Positions 1 to 6,676 of a stretch of DNA of 8,749 bases are shown here, in pieces. Under the pieces are notes generated by a model, which was not told the DNA's origin, did not search any database, and saw only the letters and a program-made list of their open reading frames with translations. The DNA lies in the NCBI GenBank assembly GCA_016839905.1, contig JAEOTJ010000214.1, positions 1-8,749 on the forward strand, in the 5' to 3' direction. Numbering within the stretch: position 1 is the stretch's first letter; each line of letters opens with the position of its first letter. The position numbers and the translations under genes were made by a program. The stretch comes from Promethearchaeota archaeon. GTDB taxonomy: Archaea > Asgardarchaeota > Lokiarchaeia > Sigynarchaeales > SOKP01.

Positions 1-55
1 AAAACCCTTGAAAACGATCGTATTTACATTCAAACCGTTCTAAGCGACTATGAGT

Positions 56-88
56 AAAAACTTAAATTTCATGATCACCTAAAAGGTG
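56..88 (-). terminator. Possible terminator after the surface-protein gene
   Basis: About 24 nt past the stop of the minus-strand surface-protein gene there is a small perfect hairpin (CACCT at 76-80, AAA loop, AGGTG at 84-88). A run of five T on the minus strand follows at 60-56. The stem is short and the T tract lies 15 nt away, so this is weak. I see nothing else in bases 1-111. Confidence 0.2.
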
Positions 89-111
89 TTATACCCGATT
101 TTATCATTTAT

Positions 112-1398
112 TTATTTTTTTTTTCTCTTGAACTTTTGTACTAATATAGAACTCAGACGATCTCTTAAGCCTTCTCGCTTTTTGATAGATATAACTGAAA
201 TAAATGCTCCTGCACCTCCAATTACAATAAATGCTCCAATAATTATCATGCCAGGAATTGGATCGCCAGGCGCAATATCAACATCATCAGTTATTGTAAT
301 TTCTTGTTGATCTCCAACCCAATTGTCATCATTATCTATTACAGTAACCTCAATAATATGCCTCCCCTCAGCAGCAGGAACATCAACTTGGTATGATTTA
401 GATTGAATTCCTCCAAGCTGATCTTCTTCAATAATAGTAATTCCATCAACTTCTATGATTACAGAATCGAGACCAGCACCACTATCGGCAACTTGGACAT
501 TCCAGACACCAGAATCATCTATATTATATCCACCATCATAAATAATTGCTACATTTGGAGCTTCTATATCGTCGTCAATAATAGTTATAATGGATTCAGC
601 AGAACTTTCTAGCCAATCATCTCCCTCGGGATGGTCAAGATCAATGTCATTATCTCTCGCAGTTATTGTTATAACATATTCACCAGGAAGATTGGGAAGT
701 AGATAAGAATCTGAAATACTATCAGAAACGCCATAAGAAGCAATTTCCACGCCATTTAGAAGAACCATTGCCTCTGATATACCACTCATGTCTGAAATCT
801 GCCATTCAATAGGAATGCCTCCAACTGCCTGGCTATCATATATTTCCATGGAAGCAGGTGTCAATATTATTTCTGGAGCTTCTTTATCATCATCCACATA
901 CGGTTCAGGCTCCATTTTTTCCTTAAGAAATAATAAAACGCGATTACATTTGAGTCGGAATAATTCTTGTAAGGCAGGAGATTGAATCCATGGATCTTCA
1001 TAGATACCATCATCCCAAGGTTCTTCATTTTCATCCGTCTCTAGACCTGTTAATTTTGGTTTAATATCATAAAGTAATAAATCATAGGCTTCTTCATATT
1101 TCTCTGATTTGATAAGTAGGAATAAATTTTTTACTTTTATTATCATTGAAAGTCTTCTACACCAACTTGATTTGACCCAAGAACCATCTGAACAGTTCCG
1201 AATTTTATCTCTTAAGTGATTTCCATCACCACATTGAATCCCTAAATCATCATCAATATTATCAGGAACATATTCCTTAACATAGGTTATTTCATAAGAA
1301 CTGCTTGTTACGAGAAAAGGAGTATCCACGAGTGAAAACAACAGGAAGATAACAAATGCTGATAATATTACAATCCTCTTACCCTTCAAATATTTCAC
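112..1398 (-). CDS. Secreted, membrane-anchored surface protein with two Ig-like domains
   Basis: I do not recognise a named family. The 428-residue product starts with a basic stretch and a hydrophobic signal segment (about residues 8-31), so it should be exported. Residues 35-165 form a mostly helical region with four cysteines (56, 69, 80, 151), possibly two disulfides. Two tandem beta-rich repeats follow at about 171-276 and 277-372. Each begins with an Asp-rich DDDxEAP motif and has the strand pattern of an Ig-like/cadherin-like domain; the acidic loops could bind calcium. A PGDPIPG linker, one transmembrane helix (383-405) and a Lys/Arg-rich cytoplasmic tail (406-428) end the protein. 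The inferred topology is N-outside, C-inside, with the Ig-like domains on the cell surface, perhaps for adhesion or cell envelope structure. The first in-frame start is GTG at 1398, but a TTG at 1389 is better placed for ribosome binding. The same anchor type recurs in the fragment at 2159-2458. Confidence 0.8.
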   Translation of the reverse strand: MKYLKGKRIVILSAFVIFLLFSLVDTPFLVTSSSYEITYVKEYVPDNIDDDLGIQCGDGNHLRDKIRNCSDGSWVKSSWCRRLSMIIKVKNLFLLIKSEKYEEAYDLLLYDIKPKLTGLETDENEEPWDDGIYEDPWIQSPALQELFRLKCNRVLLFLKEKMEPEPYVDDDKEAPEIILTPASMEIYDSQAVGGIPIEWQISDMSGISEAMVLLNGVEIASYGVSDSISDSYLLPNLPGEYVITITARDNDIDLDHPEGDDWLESSAESIITIIDDDIEAPNVAIIYDGGYNIDDSGVWNVQVADSGAGLDSVIIEVDGITIIEEDQLGGIQSKSYQVDVPAAEGRHIIEVTVIDNDDNWVGDQQEITITDDVDIAPGDPIPGMIIIGAFIVIGGAGAFISVISIKKREGLRDRLSSILVQKFKRKKK

Positions 1399-1400
1399 CT
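1395..1400 (-). promoter_or_regulatory. Shine-Dalgarno AGGTGA that questions the GTG start
   Basis: The minus strand reads AGGTGA at 1400-1395. It overlaps the GTG that gives the longest ORF (1398) and lies exactly 5 nt before an in-frame TTG at 1389-1387. A ribosome cannot use this motif for the GTG but could use it for the TTG. The real protein may therefore start at residue 4 of the long version, which leaves the signal peptide intact. Confidence 0.5.
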
Positions 1401-1472
1401 ATTAAAAATATTCTTAATAAAAAATATTCAACCATAAAAGGTTGCATCAACACTAAATATAAATTAATCCTT

Positions 1473-1511
1473 AAAAGATGGTAGTTCGTGATATAAGAAC
1501 TTACATCTTTT
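1473..1511. repeat. Imperfect inverted repeat, 15-bp arms
   Basis: The left arm is AAAAGATGGTAGTTC (1473-1487) and the right arm is GAACTTACATCTTTT (1497-1511). Thirteen of 15 positions pair around a 9-nt spacer. On the plus strand the second arm runs into further T, so it looks terminator-like, but no plus-strand gene lies upstream. It could be a relic of a small mobile element, a DNA-binding site or a stem in an unseen transcript. Confidence 0.5.
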
Positions 1512-1650
1512 TCGAGTATGAAAAATCTATAAATGATCATTTATAAAAATAAGAATTATAAAAAACAATAAAAAAGATCAAATTATTTAATAAAATTGAA
1601 AAAAAATAATTATAAATGAGAACGGTAAAATAAAAAGTGTTAGTTTTTAT

Positions 1651-1674
1651 AAAATTTCAACCTATAGTTGAAAT
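1651..1674 (-). terminator. Hairpin plus T-rich tail after the dehydrogenase remnant
   Basis: A perfect 8-bp stem (ATTTCAAC at 1654-1661, GTTGAAAT at 1667-1674) encloses a 5-nt loop. On the minus strand it is followed at once by T-rich sequence (TTTT at 1654-1651, then more T). It lies about 80 nt past the end of the dehydrogenase-rubredoxin remnant, where that gene's terminator would be expected. It may be a leftover of the once-complete gene. Confidence 0.35.
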
Positions 1675-1756
1675 AATAAAGCTTCATTAAATTTTTTATA
1701 TTTATTTCTATATAGAATTATTCATTGCAATGTAAGTTAAAAAAAGTAAATTAAAT

Positions 1757-2086
1757 TTATCTCATCAATTCTTTTTTAAATACTCCTTTTGAAAATTTAC
1801 ATACAGGGCATTCCTCTGGAAGACCATCCCCATAATGAATGTATCCGCATATAAAACAGCGAAATACCTTTTTTAATCCTTTTGATTTGTCAATCTCATC
1901 CTAATATTCTGTCTTTTCTTTCCAATCCTCATCCACGAGCGCATAAGGCACATCCTCAATGGGAGGCATTATAGGTTCATACGCTCCTAATGCGTGTCGT
2001 GAGATGATAAGCTTCTGAATCTGTGTGGGTCCTTCATAAATGTGATAGAGCTTCGCATAATGAAATCTTTTCTCAATAGATAGCAA
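1757..2086 (-). pseudogene. 3' remnant of an acyl-CoA dehydrogenase-rubredoxin gene
   Basis: This stretch encodes only the C-terminal end of an acyl-CoA dehydrogenase with fused rubredoxin, closely matching residues ~348-454 of the intact gene at 3661-5025. The conserved IYEG and TQIQKLIISRHALG segments remain. At 1903-1901 the codon matching Trp406 of the intact protein is TAG. Behind this stop the frame stays open for another 47 codons to a TAA at 1757. That part still encodes both rubredoxin metal-binding pairs, CxxCG and CPVC. The first ~345 codons, including the FAD-binding domains, are absent, and the TTG at 2086 that opens the ORF has no ribosome-binding site. The remnant is similar but clearly not identical to the intact gene at DNA level, so it probably derives from a paralogue or an older duplication. 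The conserved cysteines suggest the stop codon arose late. Confidence 0.85.
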
Positions 2087-2158
2087 TTTATTAAATTCGA
2101 TTAAAAAAAAAAGGGTGATATATTAATAATAATGACAAAAAATAAAGGAATAAATCTA

Positions 2159-2458
2159 TTATTCAGGTCTAAGACCTTTCTTTTTAAAATAAAACATAAT
2201 TAAAACTCCTCCTAATGCTCCTGCAATAGCAATTGAAATCCCCATAATAATAATAGCAGGGACTCCATCATCATCGTCGTCATCATCTTCTTTGTCATCA
2301 ATAACTTTATCCACGACTCCGGGATCAACCACAAGATCTAACTCATAATATTCATTAGTATCTCCTGTAGCGGAAATTGTCATATTTAATAGGACGGGAT
2401 CAGATCTAGGGAATATGAGAATTGGATTTAAAGCCAATCTATAGATTCCAAATCCCAA
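2159..2458 (-). CDS. C-terminal fragment of a membrane-anchored surface protein
   Basis: The 99-residue reading frame starts at TTG 2458, with no clear ribosome-binding site and no signal peptide. It encodes a short beta-like stretch (residues ~1-50), an acidic linker with seven consecutive Asp, one hydrophobic helix (about residues 68-91) and a basic tail with FKKKGLRPE. This is the same architecture as the C-terminus of the protein at 112-1398. Because an export signal is missing while a C-terminal anchor is present, I read it as the 3' end of a longer surface-protein gene whose 5' part was lost. A short minus-strand reading frame just upstream (about 2461-2535, different frame) also looks protein-like and could be another piece, but this is unproven. 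It lies next to the dehydrogenase remnant on the same strand, so the two form a patch of decayed gene ends. Confidence 0.5.
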   Translation of the reverse strand: MGFGIYRLALNPILIFPRSDPVLLNMTISATGDTNEYYELDLVVDPGVVDKVIDDKEDDDDDDDGVPAIIIMGISIAIAGALGGVLIMFYFKKKGLRPE

Positions 2459-2636
2459 ATGTGTTATGCTCGAAGTTTAATCCCCTCTATTTCACCAAAT
2501 TTGGGAAGATGCGCTTGAGATGGGCTTATTTTCCGAATTCAAGACTATAAATGTTAATTTAATTTTTTCAGCTAAATATTAAATATAACCAATGGTATTT
2601 TTCTTATAGTAGAGTTAATAAAACTGGTATTTTAAA

Positions 2637-3101
2637 TTGACCAAGATTGTGAAAAAGTCTTTTAATGGACAAGAAATGGCTAATTTCTTAAAGAAAAAGT
2701 TAGAGAACATTTTCAAAGAAGTTAATATAGGATTTGCTTATTTAGGAGGTTCTTGGAGTACTAAAAGTAATTCTTGGTGGAGCGATATTGATATTTTTAT
2801 TTCTGTTCCAAATTATTTTGAAATGAGTGCAAAAGCTCAATTAGAGTATATGATGGAGTTAAGTGTAAAGATGACTGAAGTAACAAATTTTGAAGAAATA
2901 CAAATATCAATCTTTGAGAACTTGCCATTACACGTTCAATTTAATGCGATATATGATGGTATCTTAATATATGAAAGAAAACTGGGATTAAAAGCAAATT
3001 TTATTGAACATTTACTCCCCCGTTATTATGATCATATGATATGGTATAAGCAAGTACTTAAACGTTCAAAATACATATCATCAATGGAGAAGAATAAATG
3101 A
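2637..3101 (+). CDS. mntA: MntA-like nucleotidyltransferase antitoxin
   Basis: This is a minimal nucleotidyltransferase of the polymerase-beta superfamily, 154 residues. The defining motif GSX10DXD is exact: Gly38-Ser39, ten residues, then Asp50-Ile-Asp52, the metal-binding pair that positions NTP. The third acidic position may be Glu88. In studied MntA/HepT pairs this enzyme transfers AMP to a tyrosine of the HEPN toxin and neutralises it. The partner follows directly: the TGA stop overlaps the toxin ATG by 4 nt (ATGA at 3098-3101), which implies translational coupling. The longest frame opens with TTG at 2637, the first start codon after an in-frame TAA at 2619. Neither it nor GTG 2649 or ATG 2676 has a strong Shine-Dalgarno, so the start is uncertain, but all keep the catalytic motif. 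The 178 bases upstream show no further gene; a TATA-like TTCTTATAG lies near 2600-2610. Confidence 0.85.
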   Translation: MTKIVKKSFNGQEMANFLKKKLENIFKEVNIGFAYLGGSWSTKSNSWWSDIDIFISVPNYFEMSAKAQLEYMMELSVKMTEVTNFEEIQISIFENLPLHVQFNAIYDGILIYERKLGLKANFIEHLLPRYYDHMIWYKQVLKRSKYISSMEKNK

Positions 3102-3454
3102 CTATTGATTTTGATAGAATTCGCGAGAAGTTTTTACATAGCAAAAAGTATTGGAATAAATTACATGGAATAATTATTAAAAGTTCTGAAGAACTTGAAA
3201 AAGACTTTGATTCTCAATTAATTGCAGAGAGAGTTTTTGAAGTATTAAGCCAAACACTTCTCGATATCTGTACTCATATCATTGCACAATCTGAAGAGAG
3301 TGCTCCTCAAAGTTATTCAGATTGCATGAAAAAGTTAGGGAAAATTGGTGTGATTAAGAATGAAACGAGCAAAAAATTAATATCCTTAATAAAAATGAGA
3401 AACATCATTATTCATCAATATGAGGATATTAATTATGGTTTATTATCGGAATGA
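3098..3454 (+). CDS. hepT: HepT-like HEPN toxin, truncated by an early TGA
   Basis: The 118-residue product belongs to the HEPN/HepT (DUF86-type) ribonuclease toxins. It contains the complete active-site motif RX4HXY as Arg101, His106 and Tyr108. The Arg and His serve RNA cleavage, and the Tyr is the residue AMPylated by MntA in characterised systems. The ATG overlaps the stop of the antitoxin gene by 4 nt. The frame ends at TGA 3452-3454, only 10 residues after Tyr108. The same frame then continues for 28 sense codons that look like the usual HepT C-terminal amphipathic helix, so the ancestral protein was probably ~147 residues. The toxin is thus likely weakened or inactive, although the active site itself is present. 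The pair may once have served phage defence or element maintenance. Confidence 0.8.
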   Translation: MTIDFDRIREKFLHSKKYWNKLHGIIIKSSEELEKDFDSQLIAERVFEVLSQTLLDICTHIIAQSEESAPQSYSDCMKKLGKIGVIKNETSKKLISLIKMRNIIIHQYEDINYGLLSE

Positions 3455-3541
3455 TTACAGGAGCTCCATAAAGATTTTCCTATCTTTGAGGAAGAGATTC
3501 TCGAATGGATGGAGAAAAGGGAAAAAATTAATAAGAATTGA
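3455..3541 (+). pseudogene. Orphaned C-terminal helix of the HepT-like toxin
   Basis: Directly behind the TGA of the HepT-like gene, in the same frame, 28 sense codons lead to a second TGA at 3539-3541. They encode LQELHKDFPIFEEEILEWME and a charged tail. The pattern (aromatic-acidic-hydrophobic helix ending in EWxE) is what HepT proteins carry after the RX4HXY motif. A single base change, for example CGA to TGA, would explain the split. No start codon with a ribosome-binding site is seen, so it is probably not expressed separately. Confidence 0.65.
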
Positions 3542-3648
3542 TGCTACACTAAAATCCATAGAACTTCTAAAGTAAAAATATTTCTTATATATTTATTATA
3601 TGATATTTATCAGAATCTAAAAGGAATAAAAGGACGTCAATAATAATC

Positions 3649-3656
3649 AAAAAAAA
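3649..3656 (-). terminator. Poly-T terminator after the dehydrogenase operon
   Basis: On the minus strand eight T follow the dehydrogenase stop codon (TAA at 3663-3661) by only 4 nt. Archaeal RNA polymerases terminate at such U tracts without needing a hairpin. The position, at the end of the flavodiiron/dehydrogenase operon and facing the convergent toxin gene, fits. Confidence 0.6.
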
Positions 3657-3660
3657 GGAA

Positions 3661-5025
3661 TTAATTTCTCGACCATACTTTTTTAAAGATTCCTTTAGGA
3701 TATCGACAAACAGGACAAACTTCTGGAGGTTCATCTCCATAGTGTATGTGTCCACAGATGCGGCATCTCCAAGATTTTTTAACTCCCTTAGATTTAACAA
3801 TATCATCCCAATATTCAGTTTTTTCTTTCCAATCCTCATCTAAAGGGGCGTAGGGAACATCCTCGATGGGAGGCATAACTGGTTCATAGACTCCTAATGC
3901 ATGTCGTGAGATAATTAACTTCTGAATCTGGGTTGTTCCTTCATATATTTGATAAAGCTTCGCATCTCGGAAAAGCTTCTCTATAGGCATCATCTTGGTG
4001 TATCCATAACCACCGTAGCATTGTAGAGCATCATTAACTACTTCAAGAGCTATTTCTGTTGCGTAAAACTTGGTCATTGATGCCCAAAGCAAAGGATCCC
4101 TACCATTATCGGCATCCCAAGCAGCTCTCCATGTCATTAATCTGGCAGTCTCGACCTTCTGATACATTTCAGCAATTTTAAATTGTAAAGCTTGAAAATC
4201 TGCGAGTTTTTGTCCGAATGCTTTACGTTTTTTAACATAATGAATTGTCCATTCCATTGCAGAACGTGCTAGACCAACAGACATCGCACCAATTATGGGT
4301 CGAGTTCTTGCAAATGTTTTCATAGCTAATGGAAATCCTTTACCAGGCTCTGCTAATATGTCTCCAGCAGGAACTCTATAATCTTTAAGATCCACAACAG
4401 TCGTGTTTGAACATCGATGGCCCATCTTCTCGATATGTCTACCTGTTTCTACACCTTCAAGATCAGTTCTTATTAAAAAGCCACAGATCCCTTTATGTCT
4501 CGTTTTTGGGTCGACATTCGCAAATAACGAGATATATTTTGCGATTCCAGCATTAGTAATCCAATATTTTTTCCCATTAAGGATCCACTCATTTCCATCT
4601 TTCTCTGCCTTACACATCATACCTCCAACATCCGAGCCCATAACTGTTTCAGATGTAGCAAAAGAGATCAGACCAAAATTATTGATAAGGTCAGTACATA
4701 TTTCTTCTTTTAAAGATTCATTTTCAGACATTAATAAAGGTTCCTCTCCAAGACCATTAGCAAATATACTAGTTGCCATTCCTGGTCCTGCAGCAGCAAA
4801 TTCTTCGCAAACTAAAGCAGATTCTAATAAACCATATTCATTCCCACCATACTTCTTTGGGATGTCCAAGTTCATTAGACCTACTTTCCAAGCTTCTTTA
4901 ATGATATGAATGGGTGTAATTCCTATATCATCATATTTATGTACAATCGGGAGAATTTTATTAAGAGCAAATTCTCGTGCTTTCATTTGGAGTTGATTTT
5001 GCCCTTCGGTTAAACTGAAATCCAT
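3661..5025 (-). CDS. Acyl-CoA dehydrogenase fused to a C-terminal rubredoxin domain
   Basis: This FAD enzyme should oxidise an acyl-CoA to the 2-enoyl-CoA. Residues 1-~385 cover the full acyl-CoA dehydrogenase fold: N-terminal helices, the beta domain with FATSETVMGSD (122-132) and WILNGKKYWITNAG (147-160), and the C-terminal helices with RKAFGQKLADFQALQ and CYGGYGYT. Glu362 in IYEGTTQIQ sits where medium/short-chain enzymes carry the catalytic base. After a linker (~386-418) comes a rubredoxin-type iron site with Cys421, Cys424, Cys437 and Cys440 in CxxCG...CPVC, making 454 residues against ~380 for a normal family member. The fused iron centre can take electrons from FADH2, a role usually played by ETF. 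ATG 5025 is preceded at 7 nt by AAAGGT (5038-5033). The flavodiiron gene lies 21 nt upstream on the same strand, so the two form an operon. Substrate chain length cannot be told from sequence. Confidence 0.93.
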   Translation of the reverse strand: MDFSLTEGQNQLQMKAREFALNKILPIVHKYDDIGITPIHIIKEAWKVGLMNLDIPKKYGGNEYGLLESALVCEEFAAAGPGMATSIFANGLGEEPLLMSENESLKEEICTDLINNFGLISFATSETVMGSDVGGMMCKAEKDGNEWILNGKKYWITNAGIAKYISLFANVDPKTRHKGICGFLIRTDLEGVETGRHIEKMGHRCSNTTVVDLKDYRVPAGDILAEPGKGFPLAMKTFARTRPIIGAMSVGLARSAMEWTIHYVKKRKAFGQKLADFQALQFKIAEMYQKVETARLMTWRAAWDADNGRDPLLWASMTKFYATEIALEVVNDALQCYGGYGYTKMMPIEKLFRDAKLYQIYEGTTQIQKLIISRHALGVYEPVMPPIEDVPYAPLDEDWKEKTEYWDDIVKSKGVKKSWRCRICGHIHYGDEPPEVCPVCRYPKGIFKKVWSRN

Positions 5026-5046
5026 TTTACTTACCTTTTAAACCTC

Positions 5047-6255
5047 TTAATTCATTTTTTCCACGAGTTTATCGATAATCTCTTTAAAGTTCAGATCTTC
5101 GGGTTTAGGAACAAATTGGATTTCAATAGACTCATCCATCACATCAATTCTCGTCGCTTTTAATTCTTCAATTATCGCCTTGACAGCCCCTTTACTCCAT
5201 CCATAAGAGCCGAAAGCTAATCCAATCTTATTGATTGGTTTAAGTCCTTTCTGATATATGAGATATTGTCCAACAGAAGGGAATAATCCCATATTCAATG
5301 TAGGACTTCCTACTAAAACTGCCCTTGCTTTCATTACTTCAGTAATTACATCACTGTAATCTGATTGTGTTAGATTGAACCGCTTAACAGGAATATCTCT
5401 AAGTTCAATTTCTTGAGATAATGCTTTCGCAATTTTGGTAGTGCTTTCCCACATGGAATCATAAACGATTACAACGCTATTCTCATCAATCTCTCCGCTT
5501 GACCATTTGGTATAGGCTTTTATAATGTCGGAAATATATTTTCTCCAACAAACTCCGTGAGATGGACAAATGATATCAATGGGTAATGCCCCCACGGCAG
5601 GTAATGTCTTAGCTATTAATCTACATAAATGTAATAAGATATTTGCATAATATTTTTCAGCTTCCCACATTATTTCTGAAAGCCCATTCTCATCATCCCA
5701 TCGTTTTGAAGAGGCAAAATGTTGTCCAAATGCATCATTGGAAAATAACACGTTCTTACCATTTTCATTCGTCATGAATGAAACCATCGAGTCTGGCCAA
5801 TGAATCATCGGTATGGGAACAAATGTAAAGATTTTTCCATTTCCAATGTCTAATGTGTCGCCTTCCTTCACGCCTCTGATTCTTTTAAAAGTCTCATTTT
5901 CTACTTCCGTGTGGTAGTGTTGCTCCAAAATTTCCACTCCTTTAGTCGATGCTATAATCTCAGCATTCGGTAAATGTTCAAGAATGAGAGGAAAAGAACC
6001 TGAATGATCCGGTTCGACATGATTCACTATAAAATAATCGATTTCTTTCGGATCGCACACCGCTTTTATATTTTTTAAAAAATAATTAAAATAGGGGCGT
6101 TTCACAGTGTCGATTAACACGGTCTTTTCCCCACTTTTCACGATGTAAGCATTATAGGAGGAACCTTTATGCGTGCTATAGCCGTGAAAATTCCTAACCT
6201 CCCAATCGACATAGCCCACGTAATACACATCCTTCATAATTTCTGATTTAGTCAT
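5047..6255 (-). CDS. fprA: Flavodiiron protein (O2/NO reductase)
   Basis: The 402-residue protein is a cytoplasmic class A flavodiiron protein, the two-domain core without extra modules. Residues 1-~255 form the metallo-beta-lactamase-like domain with all expected diiron ligands: His79, Glu81, Asp83 (in NHVEPDHSG), His152, Asp174 and His233. Residues ~260-400 form a flavodoxin domain with FMN-binding loops at YDSMWESTTK (265-274), SPTLN (317-321) and GSYGWSKGA (349-357). The family reduces O2 to water and/or NO to N2O and usually receives electrons from rubredoxin or, in methanogens, F420H2. Here the next gene carries a rubredoxin domain, the natural electron donor. ATG 6255 has GGTGA (6267-6263) at a 7-nt spacing, a good archaeal ribosome-binding site. 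A detoxifying role in an anaerobe is the main expectation; O2 versus NO preference is not visible. Confidence 0.95.
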   Translation of the reverse strand: MTKSEIMKDVYYVGYVDWEVRNFHGYSTHKGSSYNAYIVKSGEKTVLIDTVKRPYFNYFLKNIKAVCDPKEIDYFIVNHVEPDHSGSFPLILEHLPNAEIIASTKGVEILEQHYHTEVENETFKRIRGVKEGDTLDIGNGKIFTFVPIPMIHWPDSMVSFMTNENGKNVLFSNDAFGQHFASSKRWDDENGLSEIMWEAEKYYANILLHLCRLIAKTLPAVGALPIDIICPSHGVCWRKYISDIIKAYTKWSSGEIDENSVVIVYDSMWESTTKIAKALSQEIELRDIPVKRFNLTQSDYSDVITEVMKARAVLVGSPTLNMGLFPSVGQYLIYQKGLKPINKIGLAFGSYGWSKGAVKAIIEELKATRIDVMDESIEIQFVPKPEDLNFKEIIDKLVEKMN

Positions 6256-6380
6256 TTATTTTTCACCAAAATGTTTAAAACTTTTATAATTAAATATATT
6301 CTATAAATAGTTTTAAACCTTATTTCTATTTTTTATAAAAAAAAGTGAAAAGGAAAAAATAAAAGACTATTATATTTATA
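6256..6380. promoter_or_regulatory. Divergent promoter region
   Basis: These 125 bases separate the flavodiiron operon (-) from the small gene at 6381 (+). On the minus strand AATATATTTA (6300-6291) is placed ~25 nt before a probable transcript start near 6272, with the GGTGA ribosome-binding site following. On the plus strand TTTTATAAAA (6331-6340) could serve the small gene with a short leader. The region is so AT-rich that box assignment is tentative; no clear operator repeat is seen. Confidence 0.4.
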
Positions 6381-6584
6381 ATGTCTGAAGAAAAAAAAGA
6401 GCAGGAAAAGTCTAAAGGACAAACAGCACAAGAAATTGCTGAAATCATGGCTGCAAATATGAAGGCAAACATGGAAGATCCAGAGTTTTGGGATAGACAT
6501 GATAGAATCCGTGAAAAAGTCACGAAGAAGGTCTTGGAGGAGAGAAAACTTAGACGTCAGAAAGAAAAATTAGATTCTGAGTAG
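6381..6584 (+). CDS. Small, highly charged hypothetical protein
   Basis: I do not recognise this 67-residue protein. It is rich in Glu, Lys and Arg, has no signal peptide, membrane segment or cysteine, and is predicted by eye to be almost wholly helical. A less charged middle (AQEIAEIMAANMKANMEDP, about residues 16-34) is flanked by charged arms, so a short coiled coil or nucleic-acid/protein-binding helix is possible. ATG 6381 has no Shine-Dalgarno close by; the TATA-like box at 6331-6340 would give a very short leader. It is transcribed away from the flavodiiron operon and ends just before the IS110-type element. It may be a real lineage-specific gene; composition and the isolated complete frame support coding, nothing supports a function. 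Confidence 0.55.
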   Translation: MSEEKKEQEKSKGQTAQEIAEIMAANMKANMEDPEFWDRHDRIREKVTKKVLEERKLRRQKEKLDSE

Positions 6585-6619
6585 AAATTAGATAACTTAA
6601 AAAAGAAAAAAAATCTACT

Positions 6620-6656
6620 CTGACATGAATGTCAGCTTTCCACCTATACTTTTTTT
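6620..6656 (+). terminator. Hairpin and T tract after the small gene
   Basis: A 7-bp inverted repeat (CTGACAT at 6620-6626, ATGTCAG at 6629-6635) lies 36 nt past the stop of the small gene; as RNA it would form 5 bp with a 6-nt loop. Seven T follow at 6650-6656. This fits a terminator. The same T tract also begins the left edge of the IS110-type element, so it may belong to the element instead. Confidence 0.4.
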
Positions 6657-6657
6657 A

Positions 6658-6668
6658 ATTTTCGATCC
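6658..6668. repeat. Left inverted repeat of the IS110 element
   Basis: ATTTTCGATCC is the exact reverse complement of 8730-8740. On its outer side lies a run of T, mirrored by A on the right edge, so the symmetric region may reach ~20 bp with imperfections. The stretch GATCCTTT beginning at 6664 recurs as a hairpin loop at 6704-6711. Confidence 0.7.
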
Positions 6669-6676
6669 TTTCTACC

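Larger units (their letters stand above)
1399..1756. other. AT-rich intergenic region without genes
   Basis: These 358 bases are very AT-rich and contain no ORF with protein-like composition on either strand. They hold the upstream region of the surface-protein gene (TATA-like stretches near 1418-1440 on the minus strand, none decisive), an imperfect hairpin at 1473-1511 and a terminator-like hairpin at 1651-1674. I see no tRNA or mobile-element ends. Confidence 0.7.

Noticed and set aside
1901..1903. TAG read as pyrrolysine in the dehydrogenase remnant
   Set aside because: The gene has lost its first ~345 codons and the intact copy has Trp here, so a nonsense mutation is much more likely.
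2265..2291. Repeated TCATCATCGTCG-type triplets as a microsatellite
   Set aside because: They encode the Asp-rich linker before the membrane helix; the repetition follows from the amino-acid run.
3452..3454. TGA read as selenocysteine in the HepT-like toxin
   Set aside because: The position is outside the active site, the family has no Cys there, and I see no SECIS-like hairpin in the following bases.
4403..4909. 168-codon plus-strand ORF opposite the acyl-CoA dehydrogenase
   Set aside because: It is a shadow of a strongly conserved gene on the other strand, with no recognisable domain and no ribosome-binding site.
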